The position numbers were made by a program, and so were the translations under genes. The notes below the pieces were generated by a model. The model worked only from the letters and a program-made list of their open reading frames with translations, had not been told where the DNA came from and searched no databases. A stretch of 43,550 nt of DNA, taken from contig NZ_JAUYNW010000020.1 in NCBI RefSeq assembly GCF_030698145.1, forward strand, positions 1 to 43,550. The letters run 5' to 3'. Below are positions 16,408-24,125 of the stretch, in pieces. Within the stretch, counting starts at the first letter, position 1, and the number at the start of each line of letters is the position of its first letter. This DNA comes from Phenylobacterium sp. Its GTDB lineage: Bacteria; Pseudomonadota; Alphaproteobacteria; Caulobacterales; Caulobacteraceae.

Positions 16408-16620
16408 GCACGAAAGCCAAAGGTCTCGCCAAGCACCCGGTCACGTGCGCAGCACGTGGCCAAGGACACTCAAAGTAACGCGCATTCCGGGCGGCGGACC
16501 GGAGACCACTCCGCCTGAATGCGCGTCGCCGGATGCGCCATGCGGGTCCGAGAACCCAGCAATTGTGTTGACGCACCCCCCGCTGGAGCTACGGGCGGCT
16601 ACTCCCCAGTGACGGCGTGC
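16408..16620 (-). ncRNA. yybP-ykoY manganese riboswitch
   Basis: On the minus strand the conserved aptamer blocks occur in order: GGGGAGTAGCC (16607-16597), then GTCAACAC (16572-16565), then GGCGAGACCTTTGGC (16430-16416). GCACG (16620-16616) can pair with CGTGC (16412-16408) to close P1. Two internal hairpins are visible, one with 9-bp arms CGCGCATTC/GAATGCGCG and one with CACGTG arms. This is the arrangement of the yybP-ykoY class, which senses Mn2+. It lies in the leader of the GDT1-family gene, a classic target. Confidence 0.9.
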
Positions 16621-16621
16621 T

Positions 16622-16649
16622 GGATAGGGGGGTGGGCGGACGGAAGCAA
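16622..16649 (-). promoter_or_regulatory. candidate promoter of the riboswitch-GDT1 transcript
   Basis: TTGCTT (16649-16644) and CTATCC (16627-16622) on the minus strand are 16 bases apart and end just before the predicted riboswitch 5' end. The match to the Caulobacter housekeeping pattern is weak, but the position fits. Confidence 0.4.
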
Positions 16650-16755
16650 CTGAGAACGACTCGCGCCTAGGGCGAGGCCCATTGTCACATGCGCGTGAGG
16701 GCGCCGCTGGATCACACGCTGAAAACCAAGGCGCTTCAATCCCTGGCGCAGCGCG

Positions 16756-16813
16756 TTAACCTTTGGGTAACGAAAAACACACGGGGACAACCCTCCGACC
16801 CCGTTGACGAGTC
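16756..16813 (+). promoter_or_regulatory. CtrA-like site and GANTC methylation site upstream of nrdA
   Basis: TTAA-N7-GTAAC at 16756-16771 differs by one base from the CtrA full site TTAA-N7-TTAAC. GAGTC at 16809-16813 is a CcrM GANTC site and overlaps a TTGACG hexamer at 16804-16809 that could be a -35. Such elements give cell-cycle control in Caulobacterales; function here is inference. Confidence 0.4.
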
Positions 16814-16825
16814 ATTAGGCTTGAT

Positions 16826-16873
16826 GCCCCATATGATGCGTAGAAGGGGCGGGGCGCCCACTAGATATAGTTG
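16826..16873 (+). promoter_or_regulatory. paired NrdR boxes upstream of nrdA
   Basis: Two 16-bp sequences resemble the NrdR consensus ACACWATATATWGTGT: 16826-16841 (11 of 16 by eye) and 16858-16873, CCACTAGATATAGTTG (12 of 16 by eye). Their starts are 32 bp apart, about three helical turns, the standard NrdR arrangement. The downstream box overlaps a possible -10 (TATAGT). A similar pair lies before nrdB. Confidence 0.65.
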
Positions 16874-16930
16874 AGATGGGCGACGACGGGCGGGGGGCTC
16901 GAAGCGCCTGATAGTTATGGGTTTTGGGTC

Positions 16931-18793
16931 ATGAGCAGCAGCGAAGCGGTAATTCGGACGGTTTCGGACGTGACCCCGGTCGCAGCCGGGCGATCCGAGC
17001 GACCGCAGCTCCAGCTGGTCCGCAAGGTCGAGGTCGACCGTTCGCGTGACGCCCTGCTGACCGATTTCGGCAAGACCACGCTGGAGGACCGCTACCTGCT
17101 GGCCGGCGAAAGCTACCAGGACATGTTCGCCCGGGTGGCCACGGCCTATGCCGACGACGCCGACCACGCCCAGCGCATCTATGACTACATCTCCAACCTC
17201 TGGTTCATGCCGGCCACCCCGGTGCTGTCCAACGGCGGCGCGGGCCGCGGCCTGCCGATCTCCTGCTTCCTGAACGCCGTCGGCGACTCGCTCGACGGCA
17301 TCCAGAGCGTCTGGACCGAGAACGTGGCCCTGGCCTCCAACGGCGGCGGTATCGGCACCTATTGGGGCGGCGTGCGCTCGATCGGCGAGAAGGTGAAGGG
17401 CGCGGGCCAGACCAGCGGCATCATCCCCTTCATCCGGGTGATGGATAGCCTGACCCTGGCCATCAGCCAGGGGTCGCTGCGCCGCGGCTCGGCGGCGGTC
17501 TATCTCGACATCCACCATCCGGAGATCGAGGAGTTCCTCGAGATCCGCAAGCCGTCGGGCGACTTCAACCGCAAGTCCCTCAACCTGCACCACGGCATCT
17601 CGATCAGCGACGAGTTCATGGAGGCCGTGCGCGAGGGCGCCATGTTCGGCCTGCGCTCGCCCAAGACCAAAGAGATCATCCGCGAGGTCGACGCCCGGTC
17701 GCTCTGGCAGAAGATCCTCGAGGTCCGCCTGCAGACCGGCGAGCCCTACCTGATCTTCTCCGACACCGTGAACCGCGCCATGCCGCAGCATCAGCGCGAG
17801 CTCGGCCTCTCGGTGCGCCAGTCGAACCTGTGCTCGGAGATCATGCTCCACACCGGGACCGACCACCTGGGCCGCGAGCGCACCGCCGTCTGCTGCCTCT
17901 CCTCGGTCAACGCCGAGAAGTTCATGGAGTGGCGCGACCACCCGACCTTCATCGAGGACGTCATGCGCTTCCTCGACAACGTCCTGCAGGACTTCATCGA
18001 GCGCGCGCCGCCCGAGATGGCCAACGCCGTCTACGCCGCCCAGCGCGAGCGTTCGGTGGGCCTGGGCCTCATGGGCTTCCACACCTTCCTCCAGGCCCAG
18101 AACGTGCCGTTCGAGAGCGCGCTGGCCAAGTGCTGGAACGTGCGCCTGTTCAAGCACCTGCGTCGCCAGTGCGACGCGGCCTCCCGCACGCTCGCCGCCG
18201 AGCGCGGCCCGTGCCCGGACGCCGGCGAGCGCGGCGTCATGGAGCGGTTCAGCCACAAGCTGGCCATCGCGCCCACCGCCTCGATCTCGATCATCTGCGG
18301 CGGCACTTCGGCCGGCATCGAGCCGATCCCTGCCAATATCTACACCCACAAGACCCTGTCGGGCTCCTTCGCCGTCAAGAACCCCTATCTGGAGCGCCTG
18401 CTCGAGGAGAAGGGCTGCAACACCGCGGCGATCTGGGACTCGATCCTGGAGAACGAGGGCTCGGTCCAGCACCTGGACTGCCTCAGCCAGGACGACAAGG
18501 ACGTCTACAAGACCGCCTTCGAGCTGGACCAGCGCTGGGTGATCGAGCTGGCCGCCGACCGCACGCCCGACATCTGCCAGAGCCAGTCGGTGAACATCTT
18601 CCTGGCCGGCGACGTCGACAAGTGGGACCTGCACATGCTGCACTGGCAGGCCTGGGAGCGCGGCTGCAAGTCGCTCTACTACATGCGGTCGAAGTCCGTG
18701 CAGCGGGCCGCCCATGCCGGCGGCGAAGGCGCCGCGGTGGTGGCGATGTCCACCGAACGCACCGATTACGACGAGTGCCTCGCCTGCCAGTAG
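16931..18793 (+). CDS. nrdA: ribonucleoside-diphosphate reductase, large subunit (class I), no ATP-cone
   Basis: 620-residue catalytic subunit that reduces ribonucleoside diphosphates to deoxy forms with NrdB. Catalytic residues are visible: Cys112 (LPISCFLN), the N-x-C-x-E radical-site motif at Asn299/Cys301/Glu303 (SNLCSEI), partner Cys321 or 322 (VCCLSS), the radical-relay pair Tyr-Tyr in KSLYYMRSK, and the C-terminal CLAC redox pair. The N-terminal ATP-cone of about 100 residues found in E. coli NrdA (761 residues) is absent, so dATP overall-activity control by that domain is missing. The ATG at 16931 (MSSSEAV) is chosen; upstream codons overlap the NrdR box. It is separated from nrdB by a 1.5-kb insert with one gene. 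Confidence 0.95.
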   Translation: MSSSEAVIRTVSDVTPVAAGRSERPQLQLVRKVEVDRSRDALLTDFGKTTLEDRYLLAGESYQDMFARVATAYADDADHAQRIYDYISNLWFMPATPVLSNGGAGRGLPISCFLNAVGDSLDGIQSVWTENVALASNGGGIGTYWGGVRSIGEKVKGAGQTSGIIPFIRVMDSLTLAISQGSLRRGSAAVYLDIHHPEIEEFLEIRKPSGDFNRKSLNLHHGISISDEFMEAVREGAMFGLRSPKTKEIIREVDARSLWQKILEVRLQTGEPYLIFSDTVNRAMPQHQRELGLSVRQSNLCSEIMLHTGTDHLGRERTAVCCLSSVNAEKFMEWRDHPTFIEDVMRFLDNVLQDFIERAPPEMANAVYAAQRERSVGLGLMGFHTFLQAQNVPFESALAKCWNVRLFKHLRRQCDAASRTLAAERGPCPDAGERGVMERFSHKLAIAPTASISIICGGTSAGIEPIPANIYTHKTLSGSFAVKNPYLERLLEEKGCNTAAIWDSILENEGSVQHLDCLSQDDKDVYKTAFELDQRWVIELAADRTPDICQSQSVNIFLAGDVDKWDLHMLHWQAWERGCKSLYYMRSKSVQRAAHAGGEGAAVVAMSTERTDYDECLACQ

Positions 18794-19090
18794 AATCCTG
18801 CACGCGTCCCTGAGACTCGGCGTTATGGTCGTCCCGAACTCTTAGAGTCTTGAGCAAAATCCGCTTGGATTTTGCTCGGGGAGACCGAACGTCGCGGCTC
18901 GTGGGGGGCACATGCGGAACGTCCCGGCTACCCGATCCTGTCCAGGCCGCGAGGCCTTGCGCGCCAAGGGGTTGCCGCGCCCACAGCGGCGCCTGATCAC
19001 GGGAACGTTTTCACACCTCGCGCAATTCATTCAGCATGGAAGCGTAGCTTTTAGGTCGCACACGAACGAGGCGATCTCGGGAGGTAGCGT
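18794..19090. other. intergenic region between nrdA and the outer-membrane-type gene
   Basis: Holds the palindromic repeat described separately near its left end and otherwise no supported gene. The last 60 bases carry the GGGAGG ribosome binding site of the next gene. Confidence 0.4.
18852..18877. repeat. 26-bp palindrome downstream of nrdA
   Basis: Perfect 11-bp stem GAGCAAAATCC / GGATTTTGCTC with loop GCTT. No T-run follows, so it is not a standard terminator, though it could stabilise the nrdA 3' end. Its A+T-rich arms stand out and resemble dispersed palindromes seen in other alphaproteobacteria (from memory). Confidence 0.55.
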
Positions 19091-19882
19091 ATGAGGCAGT
19101 TGGCTGGACTGGCCATCGCCTGTTGTGTCACCGGCGCGTCGCAGGCCGCGCCCAGGGATGGCGCCAATGACCTGGTCGACCGCGAGGTCCGCCGCCAGGG
19201 CGCCGCAACGCTGGACTTGCGCAGCCAAGATTGGCGCACCCAAGACTGGCGCACGCAAGACTGGCGCACTCAAGACTTCCGCATCGGAGAGACCGCCAAC
19301 GGCGCCGTCGACCGCCTGCGCGTCACCCGCGCCCAGCCCCAAGTCGGAGCCCCGCCGTTGGACGCCGAGCGCGCGCGGTTCGAGGCCGACGCCTACGACA
19401 TCTCCGTGATCCGCGATTGGGCGGGCGTGAAGTTCGAGGCCGGCCCCTATGACCTGCGCCTGGCGCCCCATGCGGGCCTGGGCGTCACCAACGCCGGCGG
19501 CCAGGCCGAGGCCGGCGCCGTGCTCACGCTCGGCCAGCGCCGCGACAACGCGGTGAAGTCCCAGCTCAGCGCCATGGGCGTCCAGGACGGGGCGGCCTTC
19601 GGCGACCAGGGCCGCTGGTACCTGTTCGCCGCCGCCAGCGGCCGGGCCGTGGGGCTCAACATGCTGCGCAGCGACGGCGGCTGGGACCGCGCCGGCTGGT
19701 CCACCGACACCTCCAGCAAGCTGATCGGCGACGCCCAGATCGGGATCGGGTTCCGCAAGGGGGCGATGCAGACCTCCTTCGGCCTGATCCACCGCGAGGT
19801 GAAGGGCGAGCACCGCATCTGGGGCCAGGAGACCAAGGACGACACCCTGGCCGCCTTCTCCCTGTCCATCCGCCCCCGCTAG
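19091..19882 (+). CDS. exported outer-membrane-type protein with WRTQD repeats
   Basis: 263 residues with a signal peptide ending near residue 19 (GASQA). Residues of about 44-65 are a short tandem repeat of Q-D-W-R-T coded by a 15-bp DNA repeat in about four copies. The rest alternates hydrophobic and polar residues like a beta-barrel. The C-terminal part (RWYLFAAASGRAVGLNMLRS ... LIGDAQIGIGFRKG ... AAFSLSIRPR) resembles the end of LpxR/DUF2219 lipid A 3-O-deacylase-like proteins, ending in an outer-membrane-style strand. The catalytic His/Ser of LpxR was not located, so an enzymatic role is not claimed. The start at 19091 has GGGAGG upstream. Confidence 0.7.
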   Translation: MRQLAGLAIACCVTGASQAAPRDGANDLVDREVRRQGAATLDLRSQDWRTQDWRTQDWRTQDFRIGETANGAVDRLRVTRAQPQVGAPPLDAERARFEADAYDISVIRDWAGVKFEAGPYDLRLAPHAGLGVTNAGGQAEAGAVLTLGQRRDNAVKSQLSAMGVQDGAAFGDQGRWYLFAAASGRAVGLNMLRSDGGWDRAGWSTDTSSKLIGDAQIGIGFRKGAMQTSFGLIHREVKGEHRIWGQETKDDTLAAFSLSIRPR

Positions 19883-19888
19883 CCCATT

Positions 19889-20030
19889 CCAGATGCTCCC
19901 CTTTTGGGGGAGCTGTCAGCGAAGCTGACTGAGGGGGACTTTGACTCGCTTTCGAGCGCTTCAACCCCCACCGCTTCGCCGCGAAGGGCGGGGCCCCAAT
20001 ACGCGCTGCGCGCTGGGGGAGGATCTTGGC
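19889..20030. repeat. intergenic palindromic repeats, units A and B
   Basis: Unit A carries AGCTGTCAGCGAAGCTGACT inside complementary GGGGGA/TCCCCC segments. Unit B follows, with GCGCTGCGCGCTGGGGGAGG. The same two units recur in other arrangements at 35626-35830 and 40978-41235. Unit B also holds several small hairpins. No coding role. Confidence 0.75.
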
Positions 20031-20150
20031 GCCTCACCCCATCCGCGAGGCCCACAGGGCGCTCAGCCGCGGATCCTCGTCGCCACGCCCCCGGAGCCCC
20101 GCGCCCCGAAAAGGGTCAATTGTCCGGTCATGGTTTATCCCCAGGTCCAT

Positions 20151-20198
20151 TCACAACATCTTGGGGTACTGCGCCAACATGACCGCTAGATGTCGTCG
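20151..20198 (+). promoter_or_regulatory. paired NrdR boxes upstream of nrdB
   Basis: TCACAACATCTTGGGG at 20151-20166 matches the NrdR consensus at about 11 of 16 positions. A weaker site, CCGCTAGATGTCGTCG, lies at 20183-20198 (about 9 of 16). Their starts are 32 bp apart, the same spacing as before nrdA. A GATTC (GANTC) site lies at 20232-20236. Confidence 0.55.
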
Positions 20199-20259
20199 GT
20201 TTCGCTGCTAACCTTATGGGCAAGGTTCCTCGATTCCGCTCCCGTTCGAAAGTCCGCCC

Positions 20260-21297
20260 GTGACCGCCAGATCCACCCTTCCAGGCCTGCTCACGCCGTC
20301 GTTCGCCTACAAGCCCTTCCGCTATCCGTGGGCCTACGACTTCTGGAAGAAGCAGCAGCAGGTCCACTGGATGCCCGAAGAGGTGCCGCTGGGCGAGGAC
20401 CTCAAGGACTGGGCCGCCAAGCTCAACGACAAGGAGCGCAACCTCCTCACCCAGATCTTCCGGTTCTTCACCCAGTCGGACGTCGAGGTGAACGACAACT
20501 ACATGGAGCGCTACTCCCGCGTCTTCAAACCCACCGAGGTGAAGATGATGCTGGCCTCGTTCTCCAACATGGAGACGATCCACATCGCCGCCTACGCCCT
20601 GCTGCTCGAGACGATCGGCATGCCCGACAGCGAGTTCACGGCCTTCCTGGATTACCAGGAGATGCGCGACAAGCACGACTACATGCAGAAGTTCGGCGTC
20701 GAGACCAACGCCGACATCGCCCGCACGCTGGCCATGTTCGGCGGCTTCACCGAGGGCCTGCAGCTCTTCGCCTCGTTCGCCATGCTGATGAACTTCCCGC
20801 GCCACAACAAGATGAAGGGCATGGGCCAGATCGTCTCGTGGTCGGTGCGCGACGAGAGCCTGCACTGCGAGGGCATCATCAAGCTCTACCACGCCTTCAA
20901 CGCCGAGACCGGCGCGGTGACCAAGTCCGTGGCCGACGACATCGTCGACTGCTGCAAGACCGTGGTGGGCCTGGAGGACAACTTCATCGACCTGGCCTTC
21001 AGCGCCGGCGAGGTCCAGGGCATGACCCCCGACGACATCAAGGGCTATATCCGCTTCATCGCCGACTGGCGCCTGCGCCAGCTGGGCCTGCCGGAGGTCT
21101 ACGGCGCCCGCACCAACCCGCTGCCCTGGCTGCAGTCGATGCTCTCGGGCGTCGAGCACGCCAACTTCTTCGAGGCCCGCTCGACGGAATATTCCAAGGC
21201 CGCCACCCGCGGCAAATGGGACGGCGACGGCGGCGTCTGGGCCGAGTTCGACAAGACCCTGGCCAAGCGCGGCGAGCCGATCCTGCCGGCGGAGTAG
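20260..21297 (+). CDS. nrdB: ribonucleoside-diphosphate reductase, small subunit (class I)
   Basis: 345-residue ferritin-fold subunit that generates the radical for NrdA. All metal ligands and the radical tyrosine can be placed by spacing: Asp74, Glu105 and His108 (METIH), Tyr112 (the radical site, E-x-x-H-x-x-x-Y), Glu165, Glu199 and His202 (DESLH). The spacings equal those of E. coli Asp84/Glu115/His118/Tyr122/Glu204/Glu238/His241, which points to a class Ia-type diiron-tyrosyl protein. The start is the GTG at 20260 (MTARSTLPG). It has no N-terminal ATP-cone either. It is expressed from its own NrdR-box promoter, apart from nrdA. Confidence 0.95.
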   Translation: MTARSTLPGLLTPSFAYKPFRYPWAYDFWKKQQQVHWMPEEVPLGEDLKDWAAKLNDKERNLLTQIFRFFTQSDVEVNDNYMERYSRVFKPTEVKMMLASFSNMETIHIAAYALLLETIGMPDSEFTAFLDYQEMRDKHDYMQKFGVETNADIARTLAMFGGFTEGLQLFASFAMLMNFPRHNKMKGMGQIVSWSVRDESLHCEGIIKLYHAFNAETGAVTKSVADDIVDCCKTVVGLEDNFIDLAFSAGEVQGMTPDDIKGYIRFIADWRLRQLGLPEVYGARTNPLPWLQSMLSGVEHANFFEARSTEYSKAATRGKWDGDGGVWAEFDKTLAKRGEPILPAE

Positions 21298-21299
21298 CC

Positions 21300-21357
21300 C
21301 TACCCCTCCTCCTTGTGGGGAGGGACGACCGCGCCGGCGGTCAGGGTGGGGCGGTCT
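21300..21357. repeat. palindromic repeat downstream of nrdB
   Basis: CCCCTCC and GGGGAGGG arms flank a short loop, followed by complementary GACCGC/GCGGTC arms. It fills the gap between the convergent nrdB and YdeI-like genes and is of the type common at gene ends in these genomes. It may act as a transcript-end hairpin. Confidence 0.5.
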
Positions 21358-21360
21358 CGG

Positions 21361-21948
21361 TCAGCCTTCGCCCGAACGGCCCCTCAGCGCCGCCATCACC
21401 TTGGCCAGCCGCGCCGCGCGGGTCGCGTCCGTCCGTGCCGTGACGATGTCGAGGATCATGGCGTAGCGCGCCGTGCGGCTCAGGCCTGAGAAGGCGCCCG
21501 CCGCCCGCGCGTCGCCCGCCAGCGCCGCCTCCAGCTCCGGCGGCGCCTCCGCCCGGCTCTGCGGCTCATAGGCCGATGCCCACCGCCCGTCGGCCTTGGC
21601 GGCCGCCACCTCCGCCAGCCCCGCGGGCGCCATCCGCCCCGCGGTGGTCAGGGCCTCGACCTTCTCCACATTGACCTGCGACCACCGGCTCCGCGCCCGG
21701 CGCGGCACGTACTTCTGCAGGTAACAGGTGGCGTCCAGCGGCCGGCGCTGGCCCGAGATCCAGCCGTGACACAGCCCCACGTCCACCGCCTCGTCGCTGG
21801 TCAGCGACGCCACCCCGGACCCCTTCTTGGCCATCTTCAGCCAGACCCCGGCCTGGAGCCCGGCATGGTCGGCGAGCCAGGTGTCGAACGCCGCGGCGTC
21901 GGCGAAGGCCAGGGTCTCGGCGGCGTCGGTGGGGGGCTTGCTCGTCAT
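21361..21948 (-). CDS. YdeI/OmpD-associated family protein
   Basis: 195-residue soluble protein of the YdeI family. Family phrases are FDTWLADHAGLQAGVWLKMAK, DVGLCHGWISGQRRPLD, YLQKYVPRRARSRWSQVNV and the C-terminal LSRTARYAMILDIVTARTDATRAAR. Relatives were linked to peptide or polymyxin tolerance in enterobacteria; the molecular activity is unknown. The ATG at 21948 overlaps the stop of the upstream methyltransferase gene as ATGA, so the two are translationally coupled. Confidence 0.85.
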   Translation of the reverse strand: MTSKPPTDAAETLAFADAAAFDTWLADHAGLQAGVWLKMAKKGSGVASLTSDEAVDVGLCHGWISGQRRPLDATCYLQKYVPRRARSRWSQVNVEKVEALTTAGRMAPAGLAEVAAAKADGRWASAYEPQSRAEAPPELEAALAGDARAAGAFSGLSRTARYAMILDIVTARTDATRAARLAKVMAALRGRSGEG

Positions 21949-22541
21949 GTCGTCGCGATGACGTGCAGCCACACCCGCGGCTCGCGGTCATAGCCCCCGC
22001 CTGGCCCGGAGCGCAGCTCCAACTCCCCCCACGGCCCCGCCGCCTCATAGGCCGCGCGCAAAACCTGCTCGGTGGGGAAGTTGAAATAGCGGCCCAGCGC
22101 GTCGCGCCCGCCGCCGTCGCCGGCCTTGTAGCCCGCATAGAACAGCCCGCCCGGCTTCAGCGCGCGGCGCACCCGCGCCAGCACCGCCGCCAGCCCGTCC
22201 AGCGGCACGTGCAACAGGCTGGCGTTGGCCCAGACCGCGTCATAGGCCGCCACCGCCTCCAGCTCCTCGAACAGCATCACCCGCACCGGCCGCCCGATCC
22301 GCCGCTCGGCCTGGGCCGCCAGCCCCGGCGAGCCGTCGGTGGCGTCAACGTCGAACCCTTCCGCCAGCATGGCCTCGGCGTCCTGCCCGCCGCCGCAGCC
22401 CAACTCGAGGATCGTCGCGCCCTTGGCCAGGCGTTCAAGGAACACATAGACATAGCCCGCCCGGTCGCCCCGGTTGGCATAGGCCTCCGCCTCGCGGTCG
22501 TAGAAGGCCAGGGTGTCAGGGTCGTGGAATGGGTTGGTCAT
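21945..22541 (-). CDS. class I SAM-dependent methyltransferase
   Basis: 198-residue Rossmann-fold methyltransferase. Motif I is ILELGCGGGQDAEAML, the acidic end of strand 2 is VDATDGS, and the post-I region includes VWANASLLHVPLD and ALKPGGLFYAGYK. The substrate is not evident; small-molecule targets are typical for such short proteins. The ATG at 22541 is preceded by GGGGA. It is the first gene of a two-gene operon with the YdeI-like gene. Confidence 0.87.
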   Translation of the reverse strand: MTNPFHDPDTLAFYDREAEAYANRGDRAGYVYVFLERLAKGATILELGCGGGQDAEAMLAEGFDVDATDGSPGLAAQAERRIGRPVRVMLFEELEAVAAYDAVWANASLLHVPLDGLAAVLARVRRALKPGGLFYAGYKAGDGGGRDALGRYFNFPTEQVLRAAYEAAGPWGELELRSGPGGGYDREPRVWLHVIATT

Positions 22542-22836
22542 GGAGTCCCCGCGCGGCTCAGGTTTCGCCGGAGGGGCGATGCGGTCACGCGTCAAGGAGT
22601 ATCCCCACACCAACCCCCGCTCGTCATCCCGGTTTCGGCGCAGCCGAAGACCGGGACCCATACGCGCCTGATCGATGTCGCGATGGGCGGAGCGCCAAAG
22701 GCGGGCGCATAGGCGCTTGTCCTGCGCACAGTGGTCATCCAGGGAGACGGCAGAAATTAGTATCGTATCCCCAAAATTCCCGGTTTCCCGAAGACGGCCC
22801 CCAAGCGCGGCGTGGTGAGACGCAGGTTGCTCGCCC
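22542..22836. other. intergenic region with a hairpin repeat and a diverged element end
   Basis: A strong imperfect hairpin lies at 22628-22655 (CCCGGTTTCGGC opposite GCCGAAGACCGGG, one bulged base). At 22756-22778 a sequence with GTATCCCC followed by AAAATT resembles the right end of the 104-bp inverted-repeat element, with several changes. No gene is supported. Confidence 0.5.
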
Positions 22837-23940
22837 GTGGTACTCGACATCGTGGGACCCGATCCGACCATCCTTGAAGTGCTGATGCGCGGCGGCGCTG
22901 TCGGCGCCTTCATCGGAACGGCCATCGTCATGGCGCGCCGGCCATTCGGCCCCGCGCGAGTCACCGGCGCCTTGTTCTGCCTGGCCGCCGCATCACACAC
23001 CCTGACGCAGCACCCTCCTTTCGAGCAGGCGCTTGGCCCGGCCTGGCAACCCATCTGGGCGCTCTCCGTGATGGGCGCGGGCCTCTTCTGGGCGTTCGCC
23101 ACGGAACTGTTCGAGGATCGTTCCGGTCTGCATCCGGTTCGGCTTGCCCCGGCGATGCTCCTGCTGGCCATCGGCGGGGCGACAAGGGTGGGCGACGCGC
23201 CGGTCGAGGGGCTGTGGCTTGCCCACAATCTCGTCGGCGCGATCCTCATGGTCCACGTGCTGATCGTCATCTGGAGCGGCTGGCGCAATGACCTGGTCGA
23301 ATCCCGCCGGCGTCTCAGGGGACCAGTCCTCGCCGCCGCGGCGCTCTACGCAGTGATCGTGATCGCGGTTCAGACCTCGGAAATACTGTGGCGCCCAGCC
23401 GACGCGCTCGCGCCGCTGGCCGCCCTCATGCTGTTCGCCCTGGGTCTCGCTGGCGTTGGGACGCTTCTGCGGACCGAGCCTGACCTCTTCGCCTCGCCCG
23501 GCATCAGCGCTTCGCGTTCCACAGCGGGTTCGAAGCAAGACCTGGCAGGCGAGAACGCATGGATCGCCGAGAAGCTCGACCGTCTCATGGCGCAGGAGCG
23601 CGCCTATCGAGAGGAAGGCCTGTCGATCACGGCTCTGGCGCTGAAGCTCCGCGTTCCCGAATACCGGCTGCGCCGCCTGATCAATCAGGAACTTGGCCAC
23701 CGCAACTTCAACGCCTTCCTCAATCAATGGCGCCTGGGTGACGCCAAGCAGGCGCTCGCCGACCCCGCGGAGCGCGAAGTGCCGATCTCCACCATCGCCT
23801 TCGACGCCGGCTATCAGTCCCTTGGCCCCTTCAACCGCGCCTTCAAGGCCGAGACCGGTCTCACACCGTCGGCGTTTCGGACACGGGCGCTCCGCTCCGC
23901 CAGCGGCGGCAGCGGTCGGGGCGCGACAAGCGCGGCTTGA
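22837..23940 (+). CDS. membrane-bound AraC-family regulator
   Basis: 367 residues. The first 215 or so contain about seven hydrophobic segments (for example VGAFIGTAIVM, LAAAALYAVIVIAVQ, LAALMLFALGLAGVG). The C-terminal 110 residues form an AraC helix-turn-helix pair (ITALALKLRVPEYRLRRLIN ... ISTIAFDAGYQSLGPFNRAF). Such proteins sense a membrane or periplasmic signal and bind DNA from the membrane. The start is a GTG at 22837, the first good codon before the first membrane segment, with only a weak AGG upstream. Target genes are unknown; the adjacent downstream methyltransferase is a possible one. Confidence 0.85.
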   Translation: MVLDIVGPDPTILEVLMRGGAVGAFIGTAIVMARRPFGPARVTGALFCLAAASHTLTQHPPFEQALGPAWQPIWALSVMGAGLFWAFATELFEDRSGLHPVRLAPAMLLLAIGGATRVGDAPVEGLWLAHNLVGAILMVHVLIVIWSGWRNDLVESRRRLRGPVLAAAALYAVIVIAVQTSEILWRPADALAPLAALMLFALGLAGVGTLLRTEPDLFASPGISASRSTAGSKQDLAGENAWIAEKLDRLMAQERAYREEGLSITALALKLRVPEYRLRRLINQELGHRNFNAFLNQWRLGDAKQALADPAEREVPISTIAFDAGYQSLGPFNRAFKAETGLTPSAFRTRALRSASGGSGRGATSAA

Positions 23941-23960
23941 TTTGAAAGCGTATTTTCAAA
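23941..23960. promoter_or_regulatory. 20-bp inverted repeat after the AraC-type gene
   Basis: TTTGAAA-N6-TTTCAAA starts right after the TGA stop of the AraC-type gene, about 165 bases before the next methyltransferase gene. The A+T-rich dyad could be an operator or a weak transcript-end hairpin. A TTGACA hexamer at 24077-24082 is a possible -35 for the next gene, without a clear -10. Confidence 0.35.
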
Positions 23961-24125
23961 GCCGGCCAATCCGCGCCGCATTCGGCTAGCCGGTTTTCAG
24001 ATGCGGCGAGCCGGTATCGCGCGCTTGGACGATCTTCGTGACGCCGGAACTGGACCGGCGTGCCGGAGCGCAATCCTTGACACATCTGGAACTCGTCGCC
24101 GTCTCGACCGCAGGAGCGGGACATC

